From positions 1-26,482 of the forward strand of contig DJXD01000079.1 of assembly GCA_002449585.1 (NCBI GenBank): a stretch of DNA of 26,482 nucleotides. The letters are read 5' to 3'. A model generated the notes under the pieces. It had not been told where the DNA came from. It searched no databases and saw nothing but the letters and a program-made list of their open reading frames with translations. Positions 7,657 to 16,178 of this stretch are shown piece by piece (the first letter of the stretch is position 1; each line of letters begins with the position of its first letter). This stretch comes from Ruminococcus sp. UBA7013 (lineage in GTDB: Bacteria > Bacillota > Clostridia > Oscillospirales > Ruminococcaceae). The translations under genes were made by a program, and so were the position numbers.

Positions 7657-10014
7657 TCAATTCTGGAATACTTTTTTAGCAATATCTACTGTTTCTTTTG
7701 CGTCTTTGGCATAATAATCTGCACCAATCTGTTCCGCATAATCGGGAGTTAGCACAGCACCTCCCACCACAGTCTGACACCATGGACAACGCTCATGAAG
7801 AAGTTTGATCGTATTTTCCATAGAGGGGAGTGTGGTTGTCATCAGGGCGGATAATCCCACAAGTGGAGCATGACTTTTTTCTGTTGCTTCTGCCACAGCT
7901 TCATAAGGGACATCTTTTCCTAGATCAATTACATCATAGCCATAATTTTCAAGCAAGATTTTGACGATATTTTTGCCAATATCATGAATATCACCCTTGA
8001 CAGTAGCCAGGACAATTGTTCCCCGACTGACGGTTTCAGAGCTATGTTCACACAAATGGGCTTTGATCGCTTCAAAAGCAGATTGTGCCGCAGATGCCGC
8101 AGAGATCAGCTGCGGAAGAAAGATTTTTCCTTTTTCAAATTCTGCCCCGGCCTGATCCAGAGCCGGAATCAAGAATTCATTGACAATGGTCATTGCTTCG
8201 GTAGATTCCAGTAATTTTTTTGTAATGCTCCCGGCTTCGGATTTTAATCCGGAGGAAATCGCTGTTGCAAGCGTCATTTCTTGTGATTTGGGCTGTGCAG
8301 GAGCAGAGGGCTGATCATTGCCATAATGTGCGATGAAGTCAACAGCGTTTTTATCAATATTGGCTAATAATTTATATGTCCGCACGGCTGAAGTCATGCT
8401 TTCGGTATTAGGGTTAATAATTGGCAGATCCAGCCCGGCATATAATGCCATTGTGAGGAAATTTCTTGTGACAAGCTCTCGATTGGGAAGGCCAAAGGAG
8501 ATATTAGAAACGCCAAGGACAGTATGCAAGCCTAATTCTGTTTTGACTCGATGAACAGCTTCGAGCGTTTCCATAACACCCTCCTGTTCGGCGGAAGCGG
8601 TCAGTGTCAGGCAGTCGATAAATACATCTTCCCGGCGGATGCCCAAAGCTAAGGCACGGTTTAGAATGCGTTCTGCTATTTCAAATCGCCCTTGTGCGGT
8701 TTTAGGAATGCCATTTTTATCCAGTGTTAATCCGACAACAGCCGCACCATATTTTTTGACCAACGGGAGGACAGTACAGAGAGATTCTTCTTCCCCATTG
8801 ACAGAATTCACGATGGGTTTACCGTTATAGATTCTTAAGCCAGCTTCCAAAGCTTTGGGATCAGTAGTATCCAGCTGCAAAGGGGTATCTGTGATTCCCT
8901 GAATGGCTTTGACAGCTGTCTGCATCATTTCGGCCTCATCGATCTGAGGCAGACCAACGTTGACATCAAGAATATCTGCACCAGCATCAATTTGCTGAAT
9001 GGCTTGATTTAGAATATAATCTGTATCATGTTCCAGCAATGCCTGTTTGAAGCGTTTTTTTCCAGTGGGATTGATTCTTTCGCCGATGATCCGGGGCTGA
9101 TTGATGATCACTGTCCGATTCGCTGAGCAGATCGCTGACGGGAGGGAGAGGGTTCTTTTGACAGGGGATTGTGATTGGATCATATCAGAAAGAGCCTTGA
9201 TATGTTCCGGGGTTGTGCCACAGCATCCGCCGAGGATGGTTGCGCCCATCTTGATGAATGCCTGACAGCAGATTCCAAATTTTTGAGGGTCAAAATCATA
9301 AGTATTTGTGACAGGATCAGGAAGTCCGGCATTTGGCTTGACAATGACGGGGAGTGTTGTCCATTGGCAAAGCTCTTGAACGATGGGTGTTAATTCTTCA
9401 GGGCCTAATGAGCAATTTACGCCGATCGCATCAACGCCAAGCCCTTCCAATGTCAGAGCCATGGCAGGAATTTCACAGCCTGTAAATGTTCTTCCATTTT
9501 CTTCAAAGCTCATAGTGACAAGAATCGGACGGCCGTTTCCATGTTCACGGGCAGCAAGTACACCAGCCCGGACTTCATATAGATCAGTCATAGTTTCTAA
9601 TATAATCAAATCAGCATCATTTCCGGCTTCGATCTGTTCACGGAAAATGTCATAGGCTTCTTCAAATTTCAATGTTCCGGTAGGTTCTAACAGCTGACCA
9701 ATAGGGCCTATATCCTGTGCAATATATTTTGCGCCGGATCGTTTTGCATTCTGCACAGCGGTCTGAATAATTTGCTGTACAGATTTATGAGTTTTGACCA
9801 TTTTCAGGCGATTTGCGCCGAATGTGTTAGTATAAATCACATCTGCACCGGCTTTGACATAAGCTTGATGAATATTTGTGATCAAATCCGGATCTGTGAA
9901 ATTCAACATTTCGGGGATGCCCCCAAGTTCCAGCCCAGCGGATTGGAGCATTGTCCCCATTCCGCCATCGAGTATTAAAAATTTCTGTTCCTGCAATACG
10001 GATTTCAGATTCAA
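7657..10014 (-). CDS. metH: Cobalamin-dependent methionine synthase lacking the activation domain
   Basis: 785 aa. It transfers the methyl group of methyltetrahydrofolate to homocysteine by way of methylcobalamin. Domains: homocysteine-binding barrel ~1-285, with zinc ligands Cys201 (GVNCS) and Cys264/Cys265 (GGCCGTTP); pterin-binding barrel ~305-560 (GERINPTGKKRF); and cobalamin-binding cap and Rossmann part ~580-785, with the base-off motif KGDIHDIGKN (Asp675, His677, Gly680). The ~330-residue reactivation domain of long MetH is absent; it is encoded by the adjacent upstream gene. A TTG at 10074 would lengthen the frame, but the TTG at 10012-10014 is better: it follows AAAGGAG by ~10 nt and overlaps the upstream TGA as TTGA. 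The next TTG upstream (10018-10020) is a close alternative. Confidence 0.96.
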   Translation of the reverse strand: MNLKSVLQEQKFLILDGGMGTMLQSAGLELGGIPEMLNFTDPDLITNIHQAYVKAGADVIYTNTFGANRLKMVKTHKSVQQIIQTAVQNAKRSGAKYIAQDIGPIGQLLEPTGTLKFEEAYDIFREQIEAGNDADLIILETMTDLYEVRAGVLAAREHGNGRPILVTMSFEENGRTFTGCEIPAMALTLEGLGVDAIGVNCSLGPEELTPIVQELCQWTTLPVIVKPNAGLPDPVTNTYDFDPQKFGICCQAFIKMGATILGGCCGTTPEHIKALSDMIQSQSPVKRTLSLPSAICSANRTVIINQPRIIGERINPTGKKRFKQALLEHDTDYILNQAIQQIDAGADILDVNVGLPQIDEAEMMQTAVKAIQGITDTPLQLDTTDPKALEAGLRIYNGKPIVNSVNGEEESLCTVLPLVKKYGAAVVGLTLDKNGIPKTAQGRFEIAERILNRALALGIRREDVFIDCLTLTASAEQEGVMETLEAVHRVKTELGLHTVLGVSNISFGLPNRELVTRNFLTMALYAGLDLPIINPNTESMTSAVRTYKLLANIDKNAVDFIAHYGNDQPSAPAQPKSQEMTLATAISSGLKSEAGSITKKLLESTEAMTIVNEFLIPALDQAGAEFEKGKIFLPQLISAASAAQSAFEAIKAHLCEHSSETVSRGTIVLATVKGDIHDIGKNIVKILLENYGYDVIDLGKDVPYEAVAEATEKSHAPLVGLSALMTTTLPSMENTIKLLHERCPWCQTVVGGAVLTPDYAEQIGADYYAKDAKETVDIAKKVFQN

Positions 10015-10652
10015 GAACAATGCACTCCTTTCTTGCGATATAAGCATGTTTGAGATAGATTGCAGATAGCACAACCTTTTTTTGCTTTGGGAAGAGGCTG
10101 ATCTGACAGGCCAGTGATCGCTGTGACAGATTTTGTAGGAATCAGAAGGCCGCCATCACTGACGCAGATTCCAAGACGCTTTTCGGCATTGATCAGCCTG
10201 AGAAAATCTGTCTGGATCGACAGCGGCAGATCTCCATAACCAGGACTGAACCGCCATGCAGGATATTTTTCTGGAAAGCTAGATAACATTTCCTGTTCTG
10301 CCTGATCACAAAGCTGTTCTGTTAATGCGCTTGCCATGGCATCGATCATGATGCCTTTTAGAATATCCTCTGCCTGTGCGGCTCTGATGCAGGCATCTGT
10401 ACTTTGTGAGAGGGTGGCACAGAACAGGATCACAGAATCACAATGTTCCAGATGGATTTGAATATCCTGACCGATCAGGAGGGTTTGCAGGTCGGATTTT
10501 TGAAATAATTTCCAGCAATAGCGGGGGGCGATGGAGGAAAGCAATTTTTTTTCACAGACATCGGCCAAATGCTGAAAATGCAGATCCGGCTCTATGGGCA
10601 ATCCCATATAGCGAAAAGCCTGTTTTCTGTCTACGGAGGACAGGGAGATCAT
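10011..10652 (-). CDS. Stand-alone methionine synthase reactivation (AdoMet-binding) protein
   Basis: 213 aa. It matches the MetH activation domain, best seen in RFSPGYGDLPL (134-144), which corresponds to the AdoMet-binding RxSPGYG motif. The domain reductively methylates oxidised cobalamin with S-adenosylmethionine. The C-terminus carries a Cys cluster (Cys194, Cys197, Cys203 in CAICNLSQTC, then YRKK and Cys212), as in stand-alone forms; it may bind metal. The neighbours overlap by 4 bp on both sides (ATGA with metF, TTGA with metH), so the three products should be made together. Splitting this domain from MetH is known in clostridia and Thermotoga. Confidence 0.92.
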   Translation of the reverse strand: MISLSSVDRKQAFRYMGLPIEPDLHFQHLADVCEKKLLSSIAPRYCWKLFQKSDLQTLLIGQDIQIHLEHCDSVILFCATLSQSTDACIRAAQAEDILKGIMIDAMASALTEQLCDQAEQEMLSSFPEKYPAWRFSPGYGDLPLSIQTDFLRLINAEKRLGICVSDGGLLIPTKSVTAITGLSDQPLPKAKKGCAICNLSQTCLYRKKGVHCS

Positions 10653-11506
10653 GATGATTTCCTTCCCAGAATCCCGGATACAGCTTCTGTGATTCTTTTG
10701 GCAACATAAGGATTATTCATAGTATATAGATGAATCCCGTCTGCATTATTTGCAATCAGATCAACAATTTGATCCACAGCATAAGCAATGCCAGCATCCC
10801 GGATGGCTTCGGGACTATGGCCAAATCTTTGCATCATGACAGTAAATTTTCTTGGCAGACTTGCGCCGCATAAGCTGACCATTCTTTGAATCTGAGAGGC
10901 ATTGACAACGGGCATAATACCAGCTTCGATAGGAACATCAATGCCGAGCAGTTCGCATTTTTCCCGGAAGTCATAAAAGCTTTGATTATCAAAAAACAGC
11001 TGTGTGATCAGATGTTTTGCGCCCTGATCTACTTTTTCTTTGAGATGTCTGAGATCAGAAGCAGAGGAGATAGCCTCCGGATGGGTTTCTGGATAACATG
11101 CGCCATAAATTTTGAAATCGCCCTGTGATTGAATAAATTGAATGAGATCACGGGCATATCTGAAATCTTTTTTTTCAGGAATATCCGGATTTTTATCTCC
11201 TCGGAGGGCTAAAATATCAGTAATGCCATGGGCTTTGAAATCGGCCAATACTTGGGAGATTTCTGCTTTTGTATAATTAATACAAGGGAGATGTGCCACA
11301 GGTTTGACATGATATTCTTCCCGGAGACGGGCAGCGAGATCACAGGTAATTTTTCCGCCATTGACACCACCGCCAGCCCCATAAGTAACGCTGATGAAAT
11401 CAGGGTTTAATTCTGCCAGCTGTGCAAAGCATTCTGATATTTTTTCAATAGGCGTTGTCGGTTTTGGGGGAAACACTTCGAACGAGTAAAATAATTTTTT
11501 TTGCAT
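10649..11506 (-). CDS. metF: 5,10-methylenetetrahydrofolate reductase
   Basis: 285 aa, full length for the bacterial MetF barrel. It reduces methylene-tetrahydrofolate to methyl-tetrahydrofolate with bound FAD, supplying the methyl donor used by MetH downstream. Family motifs: FEVFPPK (9-15), SVTYGAGGG (~40-48), LALRGDKN (~98-105), an Asp/Gln flavin region (ITQLFFDN), and EAGIMPV near residue 195. The ATG follows AAGGAAG. It starts 20 bp after the ung stop and overlaps the next gene by 4 bp. Confidence 0.96.
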   Translation of the reverse strand: MQKKLFYSFEVFPPKPTTPIEKISECFAQLAELNPDFISVTYGAGGGVNGGKITCDLAARLREEYHVKPVAHLPCINYTKAEISQVLADFKAHGITDILALRGDKNPDIPEKKDFRYARDLIQFIQSQGDFKIYGACYPETHPEAISSASDLRHLKEKVDQGAKHLITQLFFDNQSFYDFREKCELLGIDVPIEAGIMPVVNASQIQRMVSLCGASLPRKFTVMMQRFGHSPEAIRDAGIAYAVDQIVDLIANNADGIHLYTMNNPYVAKRITEAVSGILGRKSS

Positions 11507-11526
11507 AAATCCACTTCCTTAGGTGA

Positions 11527-12198
11527 TTATTCTATATGCCAGTCGATGGGCGCAAAGCCATGCGCTTCCAGAAACTGATTTGTCTGAGAAAAATGACGGC
11601 ATCCAAAAAAGCCTTTATTGGCAGAGAGAGGGCTAGGATGAGCGGCTTCCAGAATAAGATGATTCGGGTTTGTGATCAAGGCTTTTTTCTTTCTGGCCGG
11701 AGCACCCCATAATAAAAATACAATCGGATCTTCCCGGATATTCAGCAGATGGATGATTTCATCTGTGAAGATTTCCCAGCCTTTCCCCTGATGGGAATTC
11801 GGAGTATGTGCCCGGACGGTGAGGACGGTGTTTAATAATAATACGCCCTGTTTTGCCCAGCTGGTCAGCTCGCCGTGTGATTTTGTATTATCAATACCGG
11901 TGTCAGATAAAATTTCTTTGTAAATATTGCGAAGCGATTTCGGCACAGCGACACCTTTCCGGACGGAAAAACTAAGCCCATGTGCCTGACCTTCTCCATG
12001 ATAAGGATCTTGTCCCAGAATGACCGCACGAACCTGGCTATAATTCGTCAGCTTCAATGCATTGAAAATATCATGCATATCTGGATAGATGGTTTGTGTC
12101 TGATACTCATTTTTGAGAAACTCCCGGAGTTCTAAATAATAATCCTGATGTAATTCATCTTTGAGGAGTATATCCCATTCGTTTCCAAAATTAATCAT
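11527..12198 (-). CDS. ung: Uracil-DNA glycosylase, family 1
   Basis: 223 aa, standard length. It removes uracil from DNA at the start of base-excision repair. The water-activating loop GQDPYH (62-67, Asp64) and the minor-groove loop HPSPLSANKGFFG (187-199, His187) are intact, as are LLNTVLTV (121-128) and LLWGAPA (163-169). The ATG follows a full AGGAGGT. It is the promoter-proximal gene of a seven-gene minus-strand string and starts ~30 nt from the mirror-image promoter it shares with the plus-strand EAL gene. Confidence 0.97.
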   Translation of the reverse strand: MINFGNEWDILLKDELHQDYYLELREFLKNEYQTQTIYPDMHDIFNALKLTNYSQVRAVILGQDPYHGEGQAHGLSFSVRKGVAVPKSLRNIYKEILSDTGIDNTKSHGELTSWAKQGVLLLNTVLTVRAHTPNSHQGKGWEIFTDEIIHLLNIREDPIVFLLWGAPARKKKALITNPNHLILEAAHPSPLSANKGFFGCRHFSQTNQFLEAHGFAPIDWHIE

Positions 12199-12227
12199 TT
12201 TTTATACCTCCTGTGATATATATTATT

Positions 12228-12256
12228 ATTTTAGCATAGACTGATCAAAAATGCAA
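12228..12256 (-). promoter_or_regulatory. Leftward arm of the mirror promoter (ung operon)
   Basis: Minus strand: TTGCAT (12251-12256), a 17-bp spacer, then TAAAAT (12228-12233) preceded by TGC, an extended -10. The expected start is ~12221, so the leader is ~22 nt. Confidence 0.8.
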
Positions 12257-12296
12257 GTAGTTTTTGGGATTTGTGTCCGGAGTTTCAGAAAACTAC

Positions 12297-12325
12297 TTGC
12301 ATTTCCCGGAGAAATATGCTAAAAT
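12297..12325 (+). promoter_or_regulatory. Rightward arm of the mirror promoter (EAL-ychF-cdd)
   Basis: TTGCAT (12297-12302), a 17-bp spacer, then TAAAAT (12320-12325) preceded by TGC. These are the same hexamers at the same spacing as the opposite promoter. The expected start is ~12332, a ~30-nt leader. Confidence 0.8.
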
Positions 12326-12362
12326 AAAAATACAGAATTGAAATTTAGAAAGGGTGAATTTT

Positions 12363-15080
12363 TTGGGAATTTTTTCTTTCAGCAGACAGAACCGTTTTTC
12401 AATTTCCGATGACTGGAAAGTATTTTCAGATATGTTTCCGAATATAGGTTGCTTTGTCTATAGAGAAGCTGTCCAGACAGCTTTTTTTGATGAAAATGCA
12501 CAGAGAATTTTCGGCGTTTCTAAATCTGTTTTCAAAGAAGAGTATGACGCATTAATGAAGAAATTAAGGCAACATCCTGTTCCGGAAGAACAGAATTTAT
12601 ATCTGTTTCAGATCGGTGCGGAAAAAAGATACCTGCGTATGCAGATTACTCGGCGCAGTCATGAAGAAATCGGCTTTCTGGAGGAAATGACAAATCGAAC
12701 TGCCAGAAAAATAGATCAGCAGACAGAATATGATGCTGTCACAAATATGCTGACATTTCCAGCATTTTCAAGCATTGTGCAGAAGAAGATTCAGAATGCA
12801 AGAAAATTATGCATTGCGGCTCTTCGAGTGACTGGACTGGATAAAACAGCAGATTTTTCCTCTGCCCGGAGTACGGATGATTGTATGGCATCGGTAGGAG
12901 AAGTACTGAACCGGTTTCATGATGAGAAAATTATTTTTGCTGTCAAAAGTTTTCAGGAATTTTTTATCTGCTTTGTGGATACGGAAGAACAGGGTGTTAT
13001 GATGCAGATGCAGCAGATCCGGGAAGCGGTTGCCGCTTGTCGAATTTCGGATGATTTTGGTCAGACCCTTGTCAAAAATGAAGCGGCTATTGATCTGCAT
13101 GCAGGTCTTGCCTTTTATCCTTCAGAAGGGCATACCCTCCGGGAATTGATTACTTATGCAGAATTTGCTTTATTTGAAACCCAGCATGATAGCCATCATG
13201 CAATGATTCGCTTTTCTGTGGATGATTTTGAACGCAAAAAAGATGAATATCAGGAAGAACAGCGATTTAATGCGATTATCAAAGAAAATCAGCTGAGCTA
13301 TCATTTTCAGCCGATTATAGAAGCGCATACAGGGGAAATTATTGGCTATGAAATGCTGATGAGGACAGAGGATTTTTCCCCGGAACAGATGATTGCTCTG
13401 GCTGAAAAATATGGAAGATTATACGAGATCGAAAAAGCGACGGTTTTCAATGCCGCCAGATTCTTGAGTGAAAATCAGAATCGATTTTCAGATCGAAAAT
13501 TATTTATTAATTCGATTCCTACGGCTTTATTAAGTGAAAGTGATTTTGCGGAATTAAGATTGACATATCAGGATTTATTTGAAAAAATTGTGATTGAAAT
13601 TATTGAACAGTCAGAAGGATCAGAACAGATGCTGAATTTGCTGAAACAACGTTGTCAGGAAATGAAATGTCAGCTTGCGATTGATGATTATGGAAGCGGT
13701 TACGCCAATACAGGGACGCTTTTGAAAAATATGCCCCAGTATGTGAAGATAGATATAGAATTGATTTCAGGCATTTGCAAAGATCCCAGAAAACAGCAGT
13801 TAGTTGCTGGAATTATTGATTATGCACATGAAAATCAGATCACTGTCCTTGCTGAAGGCGTAGAAGAAGAAGCAGATTTAAAAATGCTGATCCGGATGGG
13901 CGTGGATCTGATTCAGGGATTTTTCACCGCAAGGCCAAAGCCATATTTGCTGGAGGAGATTTCAAAAGAAATCCGGGATATGATTGTGAATACGAATCTG
14001 GAAAATTCTGCCATGCAGAAAAAGATTTATCATGCACATCAGGATAAAAGTCTTAATCTGGTCGAACTGGCTTTGCAGAATTATACGGATATTCATATTT
14101 ATCAGCATCAGCTGACGATTATCGGCGATCCGGAAAGAATCGTTCCCATGCATATCGCCGTGATGGAAAATCATAGTTGTGAAGTACGTTTCCAGAATGT
14201 GAATATGATTTGTCAGGAAAAACCTTGCATCAGCATTGGAAATTATGCACAGCTGACTTTGATCGCAGAAGGAAAGAATCAGCTGAATTATACAGGTATT
14301 CGTGTACCAGAGGGAACTTTTTTCCATCTGACAGGAGAAGGAGATCTCAGAATTGATTGCAATGCAAAATTTGGCTATGGAATCGGCGGAGATTGTGAAA
14401 GTAGTTATGGTTGTATCACGCTGGAATCTTCCGGCCGGACGGAGATTATTTGCAATAGTGACAGAGGACTTGGAATCGGCGGCGGATTAAATCCGGATGA
14501 TTCTGATATTTGTCTTGAATCCGGGAAAATTTCTGTAGAAGTAGGTTCTCCGAATGCGCTCGGCATTGGATGCTGTGAGGGCAATTCTCTGATCTATGCA
14601 AATCCGGATAGTGAGATTTCTGTCGAAGTGAATGGGATCAGTGGCGTAGGCATGGGAAGTTTTTCAGGAGAAACGCATATTCGATGCAATGCCCCGCTTT
14701 CTTTCCGTGGATCGGGTACGAAAGTGATTGGTTTAGGTGTGTTGAATAAAGGCGAAGGGGATATTATTGTTTCAGATATTGCCGCTGATTTCTTTATGAG
14801 ATCCAATTTCGGGACTTGTATTGGAGCGATTGGCGGAGAGATAGATATTACTGTGAAAAATTGCAGTATCAAAGTCAATGCCGAGGGCGGAGAAATTACT
14901 GGAATTGGTGATGCCCGTGGAAGCGGCAATATTCTGCTGGATCATACAGAGCTGAAAGCGTATATTCTGGCTGCAAAGCCACATGAAGCATTTTCAAAAA
15001 ACGGAAAGTTCAATATGAAAAGCAGCAGCATCATTGCGGATATTAATGATCAGCATAATACACAAGGAACAGGAGATTGA
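12363..15080 (+). CDS. PAS / degenerate GGDEF / EAL protein with C-terminal Gly-Ile-Gly repeat (beta-solenoid-like) domain
   Basis: 905 aa from a TTG at 12363, which lies 8 nt after AAAGGGTGA; a GTG at 12354 sits on top of the ribosome site and is less likely. Positions below count from that GTG. Residues ~15-120 look PAS-like, and ~125-285 is a GGDEF fold with no signature. EAL covers ~300-540 with its key residues: EML (333-335), Asn386, Asp444-Asp445 (DDYG), Lys465 (VKID), Glu501 (AEGVE) and QGFF. It should hydrolyse c-di-GMP to pGpG. Residues ~570-895 contain seven GIG-type turns about 29 residues apart (near 677, 708, 738, 766, 793, 824, 850) between beta-strand-like segments. No signal peptide or membrane helix is seen, so the protein should be cytosolic. 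ychF follows after 3 bp. Confidence 0.93.
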   Translation: MGIFSFSRQNRFSISDDWKVFSDMFPNIGCFVYREAVQTAFFDENAQRIFGVSKSVFKEEYDALMKKLRQHPVPEEQNLYLFQIGAEKRYLRMQITRRSHEEIGFLEEMTNRTARKIDQQTEYDAVTNMLTFPAFSSIVQKKIQNARKLCIAALRVTGLDKTADFSSARSTDDCMASVGEVLNRFHDEKIIFAVKSFQEFFICFVDTEEQGVMMQMQQIREAVAACRISDDFGQTLVKNEAAIDLHAGLAFYPSEGHTLRELITYAEFALFETQHDSHHAMIRFSVDDFERKKDEYQEEQRFNAIIKENQLSYHFQPIIEAHTGEIIGYEMLMRTEDFSPEQMIALAEKYGRLYEIEKATVFNAARFLSENQNRFSDRKLFINSIPTALLSESDFAELRLTYQDLFEKIVIEIIEQSEGSEQMLNLLKQRCQEMKCQLAIDDYGSGYANTGTLLKNMPQYVKIDIELISGICKDPRKQQLVAGIIDYAHENQITVLAEGVEEEADLKMLIRMGVDLIQGFFTARPKPYLLEEISKEIRDMIVNTNLENSAMQKKIYHAHQDKSLNLVELALQNYTDIHIYQHQLTIIGDPERIVPMHIAVMENHSCEVRFQNVNMICQEKPCISIGNYAQLTLIAEGKNQLNYTGIRVPEGTFFHLTGEGDLRIDCNAKFGYGIGGDCESSYGCITLESSGRTEIICNSDRGLGIGGGLNPDDSDICLESGKISVEVGSPNALGIGCCEGNSLIYANPDSEISVEVNGISGVGMGSFSGETHIRCNAPLSFRGSGTKVIGLGVLNKGEGDIIVSDIAADFFMRSNFGTCIGAIGGEIDITVKNCSIKVNAEGGEITGIGDARGSGNILLDHTELKAYILAAKPHEAFSKNGKFNMKSSSIIADINDQHNTQGTGD

Positions 15081-15083
15081 TTT

Positions 15084-16178
15084 ATGAAATTAGGAATGGT
15101 CGGACTTCCGAATGTCGGAAAGAGTACGTTATTTAATGCGCTTACAAATGCAGGAGCGCAGTCTGCAAATTATCCATTTTGCACGATTGAAAAAAATATT
15201 GGTGTAGTATCCGTACCGGACAGCCGTCTGGATTATTTGGCTAAGATGTATGAGCCGGACAGCTTTAAGCCTGCGACGCTGGAATTTGTGGATATTGCCG
15301 GATTAGTCAAGGGCGCATCCAAAGGGGAAGGCTTAGGAAATAAATTTTTAGCAGACATCCGGGAAGTAGATGCTATTGTGCATGTTGTCCGCTGTTTTGA
15401 AGATGTGGATATTATTCATGTAGATGGGAGCATCAATCCGGCAAGAGATATTGAGACAATTAATTTAGAATTGATTTTTGCAGATCTGGAAATGATTCAG
15501 AGACGCATTGACAGGGCTAAGAAATTGCTGAAAGGGGATAAGAAAGCACAGATTCAGGTTGATTTCTTTGAACGTCTTGGGGCGCATCTTGAAGAGGGCA
15601 AATCCGCCCGGAGTTTTGAAATTTCAGAAGATGAAGAAATTTTTATGCAGGATACGCCTTTATTATCTGCAAAGCCTGTGATCTATGCGGCCAATCTCTG
15701 TGAAGCTGATTTTATGGGAGATCTGGAACAGCAGGCGCATTATCAGGCTGTGAAAGCGATTGCAGAAGAAGAACATGCCGCTGTTCTGCCGATCTGCGCA
15801 CAGACCGAGGCGGAAATTGCAGATATGAGTCCGGAAGATAAAGCGATGTTTTTAGAAGAATTAGGACTGGAAGAATCAGGATTAAATCGGATTATTCAGA
15901 CGGGCTATGAATTATTAGGATTAATTTCTTTTCTGACAGCAGGGAAGCAGGAAGTAAGAGCCTGGACGATCCGGAGGGGGACAAAAGCACCGCAGGCCGC
16001 CGGAAAGATTCATACAGATTTTGAAAAGGGTTTTATCCGTGCGGAGATTGTTGCATTTTCAGATCTGGAAAAATGCGGTTCTATGGCGGCCGCCCGTGAG
16101 CAGGGATTATTAAGACTCGAAGGGAAAGAATATATCATGCAGGATGGTGATATTGTTGAATTCAGATTCAATGTCTGA
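15084..16178 (+). CDS. ychF: YchF/Obg-like ATPase
   Basis: 364 aa, standard length. It is a P-loop ATPase of the OLA1/YchF family that associates with ribosomes and is linked to translation and stress. G1 is GLPNVGKST (7-15), and the switch region DIAGLVKGASKGEGLGNKFL runs from residue 70. The G4 region has the family's altered motif (NLCE, ~204-207), which favours ATP over GTP. A coiled-coil insert (~125-165) and a C-terminal TGS domain (~280-364) complete the layout. The ATG is preceded by AGGAG lying inside the end of the EAL gene, so the two are co-transcribed and perhaps coupled. The cdd start overlaps its stop. Confidence 0.97.
   Translation: MKLGMVGLPNVGKSTLFNALTNAGAQSANYPFCTIEKNIGVVSVPDSRLDYLAKMYEPDSFKPATLEFVDIAGLVKGASKGEGLGNKFLADIREVDAIVHVVRCFEDVDIIHVDGSINPARDIETINLELIFADLEMIQRRIDRAKKLLKGDKKAQIQVDFFERLGAHLEEGKSARSFEISEDEEIFMQDTPLLSAKPVIYAANLCEADFMGDLEQQAHYQAVKAIAEEEHAAVLPICAQTEAEIADMSPEDKAMFLEELGLEESGLNRIIQTGYELLGLISFLTAGKQEVRAWTIRRGTKAPQAAGKIHTDFEKGFIRAEIVAFSDLEKCGSMAAAREQGLLRLEGKEYIMQDGDIVEFRFNV

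Larger units (their letters stand above)
12226..12327. repeat. Nested perfect inverted repeats around a common centre
   Basis: The outer arms TTATTTTAGCATA (12226-12238) and TATGCTAAAATAA (12315-12327) are perfect 13-bp complements. The inner arms AAATGCAAGTAGTTTT (12249-12264) and AAAACTACTTGCATTT (12289-12304) are perfect over 16 bp. Both pairs centre on 12276.5. The 10-bp stretches between inner and outer arms, and most of the central 24 bp, are not symmetric. The arms contain the -10 and -35 hexamers of the two divergent promoters. Confidence 0.95.

Noticed and set aside
12226..12327. Invertible (phase-variable) promoter segment
   Set aside because: Both orientations carry the same promoter, so inversion would not change expression. 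No recombinase gene is nearby and the arms are short.
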